In this document: positions 50,956 to 62,802 of the stretch, piece by piece
Layout of the letters: every line of letters starts with the position of its first letter
How positions within the stretch are numbered: position 1 is the stretch's first letter
Translations under genes and position numbers: made by a program
Notes under the pieces: model-generated
What the model was told of the DNA's origin: nothing
Database searches by the model: none
What the model saw: only the letters and a program-made list of their open reading frames with translations
NCBI GenBank assembly: GCA_928724745.1
Contig: CAKMXJ010000005.1
Location: forward strand, 860,304-924,303
Source of the DNA: Anthracocystis setariae
Taxonomy: Eukaryota > Basidiomycota > Ustilaginomycetes > Ustilaginales > Ustilaginaceae
Direction of reading: 5' to 3'
Length of the DNA stretch: 64,000 nucleotides

Positions 50956-52063
50956 TTACAAGGCTGTTCTCATGAGGCATCAAATACACCTTCAAATCTG
51001 TACTAATCGGAGTTGTAGAGCTAGCTCAGAGCTGTCAGAAGCCGTTGAGTTTGGGTTAAAGTTTAACCTATTGACCGAGATACAGGCACTTGAAGTTGAC
51101 GGCAGAATTCTCTCGGGGAAGAATATTTTTTTTTCAAAGCGGTGGAAGGGTGGAGGCAATGTGTGGAACAGCTAGAAGAACCTATAGAGAGGCTGTACAC
51201 ATGGCAAGAGTGGTGAAATTGCAAGCGGTTGCGGTGCTACAGGGGTTCAAAGTTGACACCCAAGTACCTTGAACCTAGCCCTAGGCCGTGGTGCGCCGGC
51301 TGCACGCGACGGTCAAGTCCGTCGCCCATTTCCCTGCCAAATGGCGGGGCCTGCCATTTGTACGTCACCCCAATGGACAGCCAAATTTACACTGCTCCAG
51401 TGCAGCGACGTCAAACGCCAGATTTTAGCAGGAGCAACGGGCAACGGGCAACGGACGCATCAAAATTGCCAGGAAATTGGCTGGGCAATGGTCAAAGTGG
51501 AGGACTGGTCCAGTGCCTGATGTACAGATCCAACCTTGACACTGGCGCCGTGCCCAAAGTACAGATCCAGTGAGTGTGTCTCCTTTTTCCCGTCTGTCAG
51601 ACCGCCAGCACGTCAATTGACCAGCACATTCATTTTCTTTGACTGTCAGACCGCCATCAAGTCTATTGATCAAGTCTATTGATCAGCGCGTCAGCTTTTC
51701 AGTGCGTCAGCTTTTCAGTGCGTCAGTTGATCAGACCCTCAGTTGGTTTGTCTGTCAACCGGGCCAGACTGGATCCCTTTGTTCACCACCACACAATGCC
51801 ATTGCCAACACCATCTCCCTTTGTCCTTGTCCATGGCGTGACATGCCTATCCAACCTATCAGCATGCGTCCAGTCAAGGATCCCTTTTGTTCCCACGGTC
51901 AGCCATTGTTTGTGCTGGGGCAAGTACAGCCGTTGTGTGCAAAAATTTACTTGCGCTTGCCTGGCAGACTGTCCTGCCATGTGCATGCTCTGTCCGTACT
52001 TCATTGTCTGTGAGTCACGCACACTGAATGGCGTCGCTGAGCTGGCTGGACAGGCCTCAGTGG

Positions 52064-52069
52064 TATATA
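52064..52069 (+). promoter_or_regulatory. TATA box of the repeat-borne OrsD-like gene
   Basis: TATATA lies about 110 bp before the ATG at 52177 and is repeated at the same place in copies 2 and 3. Together with the spliced frame it suggests the repeat carries a once-working promoter. Confidence 0.5.
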
Positions 52070-52176
52070 GATGGGAGCCTGCGCTGCAGAGGACATCACA
52101 TCCTCATCCTCTCTGTACCAATCTCACTTGAATCTCTACGCCCATCATCAACGCAGACTGCTCAACGTCTCCAATC

Positions 52177-52797
52177 ATGACTCCACAGTCACCATCTCCT
52201 GCCAACAACAGCCAAGCTGACGGCAACATCAGCGCAGCACTTGACAACGAGTCAGTGGAAACTCCCTTGCTTGAAACGTAAGCTTTTTGTGTCCTGTCCC
52301 CACGCATCACCAGCAATTAGCGTGTTTCTGATACATGTGTCTTTCTCCAACACAGTCCTGTCTTACCTGCTGCAAACCAGCTGGCCGCCAATGCTGCTGC
52401 TGTTCCCGACATTGCAGCTGCTGACAGCCGTGCTGCTGCTGCCCCCCAAGGCGCTGACCTTGGCCGCTTCTATCTCCGCTTGGTCAATCACCCGCAGTTG
52501 CTTGTCTGCACGCGCGTTGGCTGCACTCTTGGAGTCCCGCTGACACCCTTGTTCAAAGATGTTACTGCTCACCTGCAGCGTTTCCATCACCAGCCTCTTG
52601 GTGATGCTTCACGCCGCGCTATCCAGGCCATGCTTGATCAGCTTGACCTGCCGCTTCCCAAGGACGTCACTGTGGACCAAGATCGGCTGCCTGTGCCCAA
52701 GATCAAGGAGCTGCCGGTGGTCACAGACGGTTACCAGTGCTTAGGGTTACAAGGCTGTTCTCATGAGGCATCAAATACACCTTCAAATCTGTACTAA
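52177..52797 (+). pseudogene. OrsD/DUF3505-like zinc-finger gene, truncated (copy 1)
   Basis: Exon 1 (52177-52277) encodes MTPQSPSPANNSQ onward. An intron of 78 bp (GTAAGC at 52278, ACACAG ending 52355) follows. Exon 2 continues in frame through an Ala-rich stretch into CTRVGCTLGVPLTPLFKDVT, then HLQRFHH and ELPVVTDGYQC. This C..C...H...H plus 'dGYQC' layout resembles the OrsD (DUF3505) finger found alone or before helicases in fungal subtelomeric genes. The frame enters TTAGGGTTACAAGG at 52741 and ends at an accidental stop at 52797, so the rest of the protein is lost. The family call is an inference from pattern memory. Confidence 0.6.
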
Positions 52798-53987
52798 TCG
52801 GAGTTGTAGAGCTAGCTCAGAGCTGTCAGAAGCCGTTGAGTTTGGGTTAAAGTTTAACCTATTGACCGAGATACAGGCATTTGAAGTTGACGGCAGAATT
52901 CTCTCGGGGAAGAATATTTTTTTTTCAAAGCGGTGGAAGGGTGGAGGCAATGTGTGGAACAGCTAGAAGAACCTATAGAGAGGCTGTACACATGGCAAGA
53001 GTGGTGAAATTGCAAGCGGTTGCGGTGCTACAGGGGTTCAAAGTTGACACCCAAGTACCTTGAACCTAGCCCTAGGCCGTGGTGCGCCGGCTGCACGCGA
53101 TGGTCAAATCCGTTGCCCATTTCCCTGCCAAATGGTGGGGCTTGCCATTTGTACGTCACCCCAATGGACAGCCAATTTTACACTGCTCCAGTGCAGCAAC
53201 GTCAAACGCCAGATTTTAGCAGGAGCAACGGGCTACGGGCAACGGACGCGTCAAAATTGCCAGGAAATTGGCTGGGCAATGGTCAAAGTGGAGGACTGGT
53301 CCAGTGCCTGACATACAGATCCAACTTTGACACTGGCGCTGTGCCCAAAGTACAGATCTGGTGAGCATGTCCGTTGTTCCATCAACTATGGGTCAGCACG
53401 CAATCCTTTTTCCTGTCTGTCAGACCGCCAGCACGTCAATTGACCAGCACATTCATTTTCTCTGACTGTCAGACGGCTACCAAGTCTATTGATCAAGTCT
53501 ATTGATCAGCGCGTCAGCTTTTCAGGGCGTCAGCTTTTCAGTGCGTCAGTTTTTCAGACTGTCAGTTGGTTTGTACGGACTGGATCCCTTTGTTCACCAC
53601 CACACAATGCCATTGCCAACACCATCTCCCTTTGTCCTTGTCCATGGCGTGACATGCCTATCCAACCTATCAGCATGCGTCCAGTCAAGGATCCCTTTTG
53701 TTCCCACGGTCAGCCATTGTTTGTGCTGGGGCAAGTACAGCCGTTGTGTGCAAAAATTTACTTGCGCTTGCCTGGCAGACTGTCCTGCCATGTGCATGCT
53801 CTGTCCGTACTTCATTGTCTGTGAGTCACGCACACTGAATGGCGTCGCTGAGCTGGCTGGACAGGCCTCAGTGGTATATAGATGGGAGCCTGCGCTGCAG
53901 AGGACATCACATCCTCATCCTCTCTGTACCAATCTCACTTGAATCTCTACGCCCATCATCAACGCAGACTGCTCAACGTCTCCAATC

Positions 53988-54614
53988 ATGACTCCACAGT
54001 CACCATCTCCTGCCAACAACAGCCAAGCTGACGGCAACATCAGCGCAGCACTTGACAACGAGTCAGTGGAAACTCCCTTGCTTGAAACGTAAGCTTTTTG
54101 TGTCCTGTCCCCACGCATCACCAGCAATTAGCGTGTTTCTGATACATGTGTCTTTCTCCAACACAGTCCTGTCTTACCTGCTGCAAACCAGCTGGCCGCC
54201 AATGCTGCTGCTGTTCCCGACATTGCAGCTGCTGACAGCCGTGCTGCTGCTGCCCCCCAAGGCGCTGACCTTGGCCGCTTCTATCTCCGCTTGGTCAATC
54301 ACCCGCAGTTGCTTGTCTGCACGCGCGTTGGCTGCACTCTTGGAGTCCCGCTGACACCCTTGTTCAAAGATGTTACTGCTCACCTGCAGCGTTTCCATCA
54401 CCAGCCTCTTGGTGACGCTTCACGCCGCGCTATCCAGGCCATGCTTGATCAGCTTGACCTGTCGCTTCCCAAGGACGTCACTGTGGACCAAGATCGGCTG
54501 CCTGTGCCCAAGATCAAGGAGCTGCCGGTGGTCACAGACGGTTACCAGTGCTTAGGGTTAGGGTTACAAGGCTGTTCTCATGAGGCATCAAATACACCTT
54601 CAAATCTGTACTAA
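53988..54614 (+). pseudogene. OrsD/DUF3505-like zinc-finger gene, truncated (copy 2)
   Basis: Same structure as copy 1: exon 1 53988-54088, intron 54089-54166, exon 2 cut at the same Cys codon (54549-54551). It differs by a few substitutions (Pro to Ser in the DLPLP stretch) and an extra TTAGGG at the junction. The identical breakpoint shows both copies derive from one healed end by tandem duplication. Confidence 0.6.
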
Positions 54615-55804
54615 TCGGAGTTGTAGAGCTAGCTCAGAGCTGTCAGAAGCCGTTGAGTTTGGGTTAAAGTTTAACCTATTGACCGAGATACAGGCACTTG
54701 AAGTTGACGGCAGAATTCTCTCGGGGAAGAATATTTTTTTTTCAAAGCGGTGGAAGGGTGGAGGCAATGTGTGGAACAGCTAGAAGAACCTATAGAGAGG
54801 CTGTACACATGGCAAGAGTGGTGAAATTGCAAGCGGTTGCGGTGCTACAGGGGTTCAAAGTTGACACCCAAGTACCTTGAACCTAGCCCTAGGCCATGGT
54901 GCGCCGGCTGCCTGCAATGGTCAAATCCGTCGCCCATTTCCCTGCCAAATGGTGGGGCCTGCCATTTGTACGTCACCCCAATGGACAGCCAAAAATACAC
55001 TGCTCCAGTGCAGCGACGTCAAATGCCAGATTTTAGCAGGAGCAACGGGCAACGGGCAACAGACGCGTCAAAATTGCCAGGAAATTGGCTGGGCAATGGT
55101 CAAAGTGGAGGACTGGTCCAGTGCCTGACGTACAGATCCAACTTTGACACTGGCGCCGTGCCCAAAGTACAGATCTGGTGAGCATGTCTGTTGTTCCATC
55201 AACTATGGGTCAGCACGCAATCCTTTTTCCTGTCTGTCAGACCGCCAGCACATCAATTGACCAGCACATTCATTTTCTCTGACTGTCAGACGGCTACCAA
55301 GTCTATTGATCAAGTCTATTGATCAGCGCGTCAGCTTTTCAGGGCGTCAGCTTTTCAGTGCGTCAGTTTTTCAGACTGTCAGTTGGTTTGTACGGACTGG
55401 ATCCCTTTGTTCACCACCACACAATGCCATTGCCAACACCATCTCCCTTTGTCCTTGACCATGGCGTGACATGCCTATCCAACCTATCAGCATGCGTCCA
55501 GTCAAGGATCCCTTTTGTTCCCACGGTCAGCCATTGTTTGTGCTGGGGCAAGTACAGCCGTTGTGTGCAAAAATTTACTTGCGCTTGCCTGGCAGACTGT
55601 CCTGCCATGTGCATGCTCTGTCCGTACTTCATTGTCTGTGAGTCACGCACACTGAATGGCGTCGCTGAGCTGGCTGGACAGGCCTCAGTGGTATATAGAT
55701 GGGAGCCTGCGCTGCAGAGGACATCACATCCTCATCCTCTCTGTACCAATCTCACTTGAATCTCTACGCCCATCATCAACGCAGACTGCTCAACGTCTCC
55801 AATC

Positions 55805-55911
55805 ATGACTCCACAGTCACCATCTCCTGCCAACAACAGCCAAGCTGACGGCAACATCAGCGCAGCACTTGACAACGAGTCAGTGGAAACTCCCTTGCTT
55901 GAAACGTAAGC
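55805..55911 (+). pseudogene. OrsD/DUF3505-like gene, exon 1 only (copy 3)
   Basis: Exon 1 (55805-55905) and the first bases of the intron are kept; TTACAAGGCGATCC of the next block follows at 55912. A different breakpoint from copies 1 and 2 implies a separate truncation. Confidence 0.6.
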
Positions 55912-56370
55912 TTACAAGGCGATCCCCACGGAAGTGCTTCACACCGTGAAATCTGTACTAATAGAACTTGTAAAGGGACCCAAACGGAGGGTGTATGCAA
56001 ACTTTGGCGTTACCGATTAACGCCAATTCCGAGATATTTGACGTTGAACCCGTGGGGGAGTCCTCACCCGGGGAAGAAAAAAAAAGTTTTTGATCTTCTC
56101 TGATGGTGCTGACGCTTTAATGGGATGTGTAGAGGGGTGTTATACGGTGATGTTCCCAGCATTGCAGTGCGTCATTATGTCTTGTCACGGCTCAGGAGTG
56201 GTTCAAAGTTGGTCACCTCCCATGTCAGACACTGCTGATCTAACACAGCAGAATAATTCTTCCTTTTTTGCAATGTGAGATTGTGTTGACTGGCATAATC
56301 TAACAGTGTATATTAATTGCTTTATTTTAGAGCCGGAATTTTTGGCTAGGGTTAAGGGTTAGGGTTAGGT
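55912..56370 (+). repeat. TTACAAGGCGATCC block (first copy)
   Basis: Starts TTACAAGG, carries AAATCTGTACTAAT, the hairpin GGCGTTACCGATTAACGCC, then CCGAGATA and an A/T run. It ends in degenerate telomeric sequence (about 56347-56370). Three more copies occur at 60034, 60743 and 61464. Confidence 0.85.
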
Positions 56371-56822
56371 TCTAATGCTTATCCCCAGCTAGGCAGCTCC
56401 GGAAGACGGTCCATTTGAAAATTGGAAGACGCGTCTGTATTCAAATTGGAAGACGGTCCAATACAAATTAAGACGGTCTAATACAAATTAGAAATCGGTC
56501 CAATACAAATAAGACGGTCCAATACAAAAAAGACGCGTCTGTATTCAAATTGGAAGACGGTCCAATACAAATAAGACGGTCCAATACAAATTAAGACGGT
56601 CCAATACAAATTAGACCGGACGCGTCCAAAATTCCTGCTTTTTCCGCTTGTTCAGCACGTGTCACAACACGTGCTCTAACACGTCCGGAGGCGTCCGAAA
56701 TTCCTGCTTTTTTCTGCTTCGTCAGCATGTGTCACAACACGTGTTCTAACACGTCCGGAGACGTCAGGAAATTCCTGCTTTTTCCGCTTAGTCAGCATGT
56801 GTCACAACACGTGTTCTAACAC
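56371..56822 (+). repeat. Type B block plus short 68-bp satellite array
   Basis: AGACGGTCCAATACAAATTA units (56401-56618), then about three satellite units (56619-56822) ending at TTAGGG. The order matches 49231-50403. Confidence 0.8.
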
Positions 56823-57565
56823 TTAGGGTTACATAGGGGTATCCTTTGTGAGTTATGGTGATCATTTGGTACCGTTGGAAAGCTCTCATCTTGTAGATTG
56901 TGATCAGAAAATTTTGGCGAAATCGTTTGCATACTTTTTTGCGAAATTACGTAAACGTAGGTCCACGCGTACACTTTGGCTGGGGGCGTCGATGAGGAAG
57001 CAAAACCCTGGTTAGGGTTATTAGAGGTTCTGGTGCTCAAGGAAAAACCACTTGGCCTTCTTATGATCTGGCAACCTCAATGGGGCTATAAGCTACCGGA
57101 ATAGTTACAAATTTTGTTAAAGTTTAACAAAAATTGCAACTTTCCGAGCCGTCAAAGTTTTTTGACCTTGAGTTGATTCTGCTAATTGACTTGTCTGCAG
57201 ATGCGCTGGACACATACACTGGGGCCCACAGGTAAGGGAATGGATAGCCATATCATCTCAAATTAAATGGTTGAGGCTGTATGTCATCATTCAATGTTGT
57301 TGAGGTTGACAACCTCCTTAACCTAGCCAACCTAGCCTGCAACCTCAGCAACCCGGACCTCCACCTCCACAACCTAGCCAGCCTCAACCTCAACCTCAAC
57401 CTCTGCAACCTCACTAGCCTCAACCTCAACCTCAATGTCTGCAACCTAGCCAGCCCAAGCCTCAACCTCTACCTCAACCTCAGTATGGTCAACCTCAGGA
57501 GGTGCAAGCCTAGCATGATCAACCTCTGGAGGTTTGAGCTCAACATGGTCAGGCTTGGCAAGTCC
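56823..57565 (+). repeat. Unique subtelomeric blocks with degenerate AACCTC repeat
   Basis: Begins TTAGGGTTACATAGGGG, a variant of the TTACAAGG junction. A second block starts after GGTTAGGGTTA at 57011 with TTAGAGGTTCTGG. Positions about 57305-57545 are a degenerate AACCTC/AACCTAGC repeat that can be read as a Leu-Asn-rich peptide. Confidence 0.6.
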
Positions 57566-57914
57566 ACCCTAGCCCTAGGCCGTGGTGCGCCGGCTGCCTG
57601 CGACGGTCAAATCCGTCGCCCATTTCCCTGCCAAATGGCGGGCCCCTCCATTTGTACGTCACCCCAATGGACAGCCAAATTTACACTGCTCCTGTGCAGC
57701 AACGTCAAACGCCAGATTTTAGCAGGAGCAACGGGCAACAGGCAACGGACGCGTCAAAATTGCCAGGAAATTGGCTGGGCAATGGTCAAAGTGGAGGACT
57801 GGTCCAGTGCCTGATGTACAGATCCAACTTTGTTACTGGCGCCGTGCCCAAAGTACAGATCCGGTTAGGGTTAGGGTTATTAGAGGTTCTGGTGCTCAAG
57901 GAAAAACCTTAGGG
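57566..57914 (+). repeat. Detached 300-bp segment of the 1.8-kb repeat, healed by TTAGGG
   Basis: 57566-57863 matches the part of the 1.8-kb repeat beginning at about 51272. It ends abruptly at GATCCGG with TTAGGGTTAGGGTTA, then a 29-bp copy of the block seen at 57020, then TTAGGG. Confidence 0.8.
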
Positions 57915-60033
57915 TTACAAGGGGGTCTGAATTACAAACAGGGTAGGGTTGCTTAATAAAAGTTGTTCATCTACCCAAAATAGGTATATTTGATTACTTA
58001 ACCCTACGCAAGTTGCATAATAAAATGTTGCTGTACGGCTCCGTCAATATCGGCCCGACTCGACTCGGGTTGGCAAAAATTTCACTTTTCAGGGACGCAC
58101 CCATAGTAAACTATGGCTCAAATAGGCCCAAATGAACACCCTGAAACTCCCATGGAAGGGCGCAAAGTGGTTGTGGAGCTATGGCCGACTTGTTGTTTTT
58201 GGAGATTTTGGTCGAAGCTCCAAGGGTCCCCCCTTTGAAAGTGGGAAAATGGACCACCTCCAATCTCCACGCTAGCTTAATCAAACTTGCTCACACATGC
58301 TAGGAGATGCTAGCAGTGAAGTTTCAGAGGGAGTGCACCCCTGGTTGCTGAGATACGGTGACTCGGGTTTTGACCCCGACCCAACCCTGACCCTACGTGA
58401 CCATGTCAGGGACGTTGGAGGTGGACCTCCTCCCATCTCTACGCTACACTAATAAGACTTCCTTCTATATGCTAGGAGAGGACAGCATCAGAGTTTCAGA
58501 GCAGTTGGTGGAGTGTGTGCGGTGGTATGATCACTTACGTGTCTCACCGATACCAACACGAGTCCGATACTTAGGGTTAGGGTTAGGGTTAGGGTTAGGG
58601 TTACAAGGTCCTCCCCGCCGGAGACCACTTTGATCAAGAATCTGTACTAATGGGAGTTGTAGATATAGGTCTGAACTATATGTATGCAAAGTCTGACGGA
58701 ACCATGTTCCGTGGTCACCAAGATACGGACCGTCAAAGGTCCACAGCCAGATTCTCTCAGGGTTACAAGGGGGTCTGAATTACAAACAGGGTAGGGTTGC
58801 TTAATAAAAGTTGTTCATCTACCCAAAATAGGTATATTTGATTACTTAACCCTACCCAAGTTGCATAATAAAATGTTGCTGTACGGCTCCGTCAATATTG
58901 GGCCGACTCGACTTGGGTTGGCAAAAATTTCACTTTTCAGGGACGCACCCATAGTAAACTATGGCTCAAATAGGCCCAAATGAACACCCTGAAACTCCCA
59001 TGGAAGGGCGCAAAGTGGTTGTGGAGCTATGGCCGACTTGTTGTTTTTGGAGATTTTGGTCGAAGCTCCAAGGGTCCCCCCTTTGAAAGTGGGAAAATGG
59101 ACCACCTCCAATCTCCACGCTAGCTTAATCAAACTTGCTCACACATGCTAGGAGATGCTAGCAGTGAAGTTTCAGAGGGAGCGCATCCCTGGGTGCTGAG
59201 ATACGGTGACTTGGGTTTTGACCCCAACCCAACCCTGACCCTACGTGACCATGTCAGGGACGTTGGAGGTGGACCTCCTCCCATCTCTACGCTAGGGTTA
59301 GGGTTAGGGTTCTAATGCTTATCCCCAGCTAGGCAGCTCCGGAAGACGGTCCATTTGGGTTAGGGTTAGGGTTACAAGGGGGTCTGAATTACAAACAGGG
59401 TAGGGTTGCTTAATAAAAGTTGTTCATCTACCCAAAATAGGTATATTTGATTACTTAACCCTACGCAAGTTGCATAATAAAATGTTGCTGTACGGCTCCG
59501 TCAATATCGGCCCGACTCGACTCGGGTTGGCAAAAATTTCACTTTTCAGGGACGCACCCATAGTAAACTATGGCTCAAATAGGCCCAAATGAACACCCTG
59601 AAACTCCCATGGAAGGGCGCAAAGTGGTTGTGGAGCTATGGCCGACTTGTTGTTTTTGGAGATTTTGGTCGAAGCTCCAAGGGTCCCCCCTTTGAAAGTG
59701 GGAAAATGGACCACCTCCAATCTCCACGCTAGCTTAATCAAACTTGCTCACACATGCTAGGAGATGCTAGCAGTGAAGTTTCAGAGGGAGTGCACCCCTG
59801 GTTGCTGAGATACGGTGACTCGGGTTTTGACCCCGACCCAACCCTGACCCTACGTGACCATGTCAGGGACATTGGAGGTGGACCTCCTCCCATCTCTACG
59901 CTACACTAATAAGACTTCCTTCTATATGCTAGGAGAGGACAGCATCAGAGTTTCAGAGCAGTTGGTGGAGTGTGTGCGGTGGTATGATCACTTACGTGTC
60001 TCACCGATACCAACACGAGTCCGATACTTAGGG
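57915..60033 (+). repeat. TTACAAGGGGGTCTG blocks (three copies) with intervening blocks
   Basis: Copies at 57915-58570, 58763 to about 59293 and 59372-60027. The first and third are both 656 bp and end at the same base (GTCCGATAC) before TTAGGG; the second is shorter. Between them are (TTAGGG)5 at 58571-58600, a distinct TTACAAGGTCC block (58601-58762) with the AATCTGTACTAAT element and hairpin, and a 47-bp type B stub (59311-59357). Confidence 0.88.
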
Positions 60034-62172
60034 TTACAAGGCGATCCCCACGGAAGTGCTTCACACCGTGAAATCTGTACTAATAGAACTTGTAAAGGGA
60101 CCCAAACGGAGGGTGTATGCAAACTTTGGCGTTACCGATTAACGCCAATTCCGAGATATTTGACGTTGAACCCGTGGGGGAGTCCTCACCCGGGGAAGAA
60201 AAAAAAAGTTTTTGATCTTCTCTGATGGTGCTGACGCTTTAATGGGATGTGTAGAGGGGTGTTATACGGTGATGTTCCCAGCATTGCAGTGCGTCATTAT
60301 GTCTTGTCACGGCTCAGGAGTGGTTCAAAGTTGGTCACCTCCCATGTCAGACACTGCTGATCTAACACAGCAGAATAATTCTTCCTTTTTTGCAATGTGA
60401 GATTGTGTTGACTGGCATAATCTAACAGTGTATATTAATTGCTTTATTTTAGAGCCGGAATTTTTGGCTAGGGTTAAGGGTTAGGGTTAGGTTCTAATGC
60501 TTATCCCCAGCTAGGCAGCTCCGGAAGACGGTCCATTTGAAAATTGGAAGACGCGTCTGTATTCAAATTGGAAGACGGTCCAATACAAATTAAGACGGTC
60601 TAATACAAATTAGAAATCGGTCCAATACAAATAAGACGGTCCAATACAAAAAAGACGCGTCTGTATTCAAATTGGAAGACGGTCCAATACAAATAAGACG
60701 GTCCAATACAAGTAAGACGGTCACGTCCGAAATTCCTTTGGGTTACAAGGCGATCCCCACGGAAGTGCTTCACACCGTGAAATCTGTACTAATAGAACTT
60801 GTAAAGGGACCCAAACGGAGGGTGTATGCAAACTTTGGCGTTACCGATTAACGCCAATTCCGAGATATTTGACGTTGAACCCGTGGGGGAGTCCTCACCC
60901 GGGGAAGAAAAAAAAAGTTTTTGATCTTCTCTGATGGTGCTGACGCTTTAATGGGATGTGTAGAGGGGTGTTATACGGTGATGTTCCCAGCATTGCAGTG
61001 CGTCATTATGTCTTGTCACGGCTCAGGAGTGGTTCAAAGTTGGTCACCTCCCATGTCAGACACTGCTGATCTAACACAGCAGAATAATTCTTCCTTTTTT
61101 GCAATGTGAGATTGTGTTGACTGGCATAATCTAACAGTGTATATTAATTGCTTTATTTTAGAGCCGGAATTTTTGGCTAGGGTTAAGGGTTAGGGTTAGG
61201 TTCTAATGCTTATCCCCAGCTAGGCAGCTCCGGAAGACGGTCCATTTGAAAATTGGAAGACGCGTCTGTATTCAAATTGGAAGACGGTCCAATACAAATT
61301 AAGACGGTCTAATACAAATTAGAAATCGGTCCAATACAAATAAGACGGTCCAATACAAAAAAGACGCGTCTGTATTCAAATTGGAAGACGGTCCAATACA
61401 AATAAGACGGTCCAATACAAGTAAGACGGTCACGTCCGAAATTCCTTTGGGTTAGGGTTAGGGTTACAAGGCGATCCCCACGGAAGTGCTTCACACCGTG
61501 AAATCTGTACTAATAGAACTTGTAAAGGGACCCAAACGGAGGGTGTATGCAAACTTTGGCGTTACCGATTAACGCCAATTCCGAGATATTTGACGTTGAA
61601 CCCGTGGGGGAGTCCTCACCCGGGGAAGAAAAAAAAAGTTTTTGATCTTCTCTGATGGTGCTGACGCTTTAATGGGATGTGTAGAGGGGTGTTATACGGT
61701 GATGTTCCCAGCATTGCAGTGCGTCATTATGTCTTGTCACGGCTCAGGAGTGGTTCAAAGTTGGTCACCTCCCATGTCAGACACTGCTGATCTAACACAG
61801 CAGAATAATTCTTCCTTTTTTGCAATGTGAGATTGTGTTGACTGGCATAATCTAACAGTGTATATTAATTGCTTTATTTTAGAGCCGGAATTTTTGGCTA
61901 GGGTTAAGGGTTAGGGTTAGGTTCTAATGCTTATCCCCAGCTAGGCAGCTCCGGAAGACGGTCCATTTGAAAATTGGAAGACGCGTCTGTATTCAAATTG
62001 GAAGACGGTCCAATACAAATTAAGACGGTCTAATACAAATTAGAAATCGGTCCAATACAAATAAGACGGTCCAATACAAAAAAGACGCGTCTGTATTCAA
62101 ATTGGAAGACGGTCCAATACAAATAAGACGGTCCAATACAAGTAAGACGGTCACGTCCGAAATTCCTTTGGG
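60034..62172 (+). repeat. 0.7-kb composite tandem repeat, three copies
   Basis: Units start at 60034, 60743 and 61464 (spacing 709 and 721 bp). The 12-bp difference is two extra TTAGGG hexamers. Each unit joins a TTACAAGGCGATCC block to a type B block. The copies look almost identical. The short 62-aa frame inside each is not counted as a gene. Confidence 0.9.
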
Positions 62173-62231
62173 TTAGGGTTAGGGTTAGGGTTAGGGTTAG
62201 GGTTAGGGTTAGGGTTAGGTTAGGGTTAGGG
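62169..62231 (+). repeat. Longest interstitial telomeric tract
   Basis: About ten TTAGGG units with one shortened TTAGG variant, followed directly by TTACAAGG at 62232. Confidence 0.95.
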
Positions 62232-62802
62232 TTACAAGGGTGTCTATTTTGAACCGCTTTACAACTGCAAATCTGTACTAATGAGAGTTATAGGGGTACA
62301 TATGGACTACCCACACGCCAAGTCCTGGGTTACCGTTTAACCCAGTTGCCGAGATATTGGCGGTCAAAGTTGATGGGGTCATTCACCCGGGGAGAAAAAA
62401 TATTTTTTGGATCACCTCCAATGATGCTGGACCACTAAGTAAAGGTGTTAGGACGTGTATAGAGAGTGTGTGTGCAAAGTATCAGTGCTGTGCCATGTCA
62501 GGTGGCAGAGATATGGCGGTTCAAAGTTGGCCAGCCAAAGTGGGCTGGAGCATAGTACCTACATACGGCAGGGAAGTGCGGGCAGGTATGATCAACCTAG
62601 GCAAAGTACAGGTAACTGAGGGGGAAGCTGGATAAGTCTAGGCAAGTACGGTTGAAGTGAGGTGAACTGAGGGAAAGGGACTTCATTGTGAGGAAAAACC
62701 TGGGGCTACTGGAGGTAACCGCAGGTGAAAAAACCTCAGATGAAGTCTGAGGAACTGGGTGCTATCTACAGGTATCTACAATGTACAGTGGAGTGAGGTG
62801 AA
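62232..62802 (+). repeat. TTACAAGGGTG block
   Basis: Carries AAATCTGTACTAAT, the hairpin TGGGTTACCGTTTAACCCA, CCGAGATA, an A/T-rich run, and a second GAGATATGGCGG with GGTTCAAAGTTGG further on. No gene is seen between it and the stop of gene C. Confidence 0.75.

Larger units (their letters stand above)
50956..55911 (+). repeat. 1.8-kb subtelomeric tandem repeat, three copies (last truncated)
   Basis: The copies are 50956-52740, 52747-54551 and 54564-55911. Each starts TTACAAGGCTGTTCTC and is separated from the next by one or two TTAGGG hexamers. Copies 1 and 2 end at the same point, the Cys codon TGC, directly before TTAGGG; copy 3 ends within an intron at GTAAGC. Each holds the AAATCTGTACTAAT hairpin element, a 300-bp segment also found at 57566-57863, and the 5' part of an OrsD-like gene. 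Copies are nearly identical, so the amplification is recent. Confidence 0.92.

Noticed and set aside
60212..60400. 62-aa frame repeated at 56090, 60212, 60921 and 61642
   Set aside because: Identity reflects duplicated DNA; there is no synonymous-change pattern, and the block looks non-coding.
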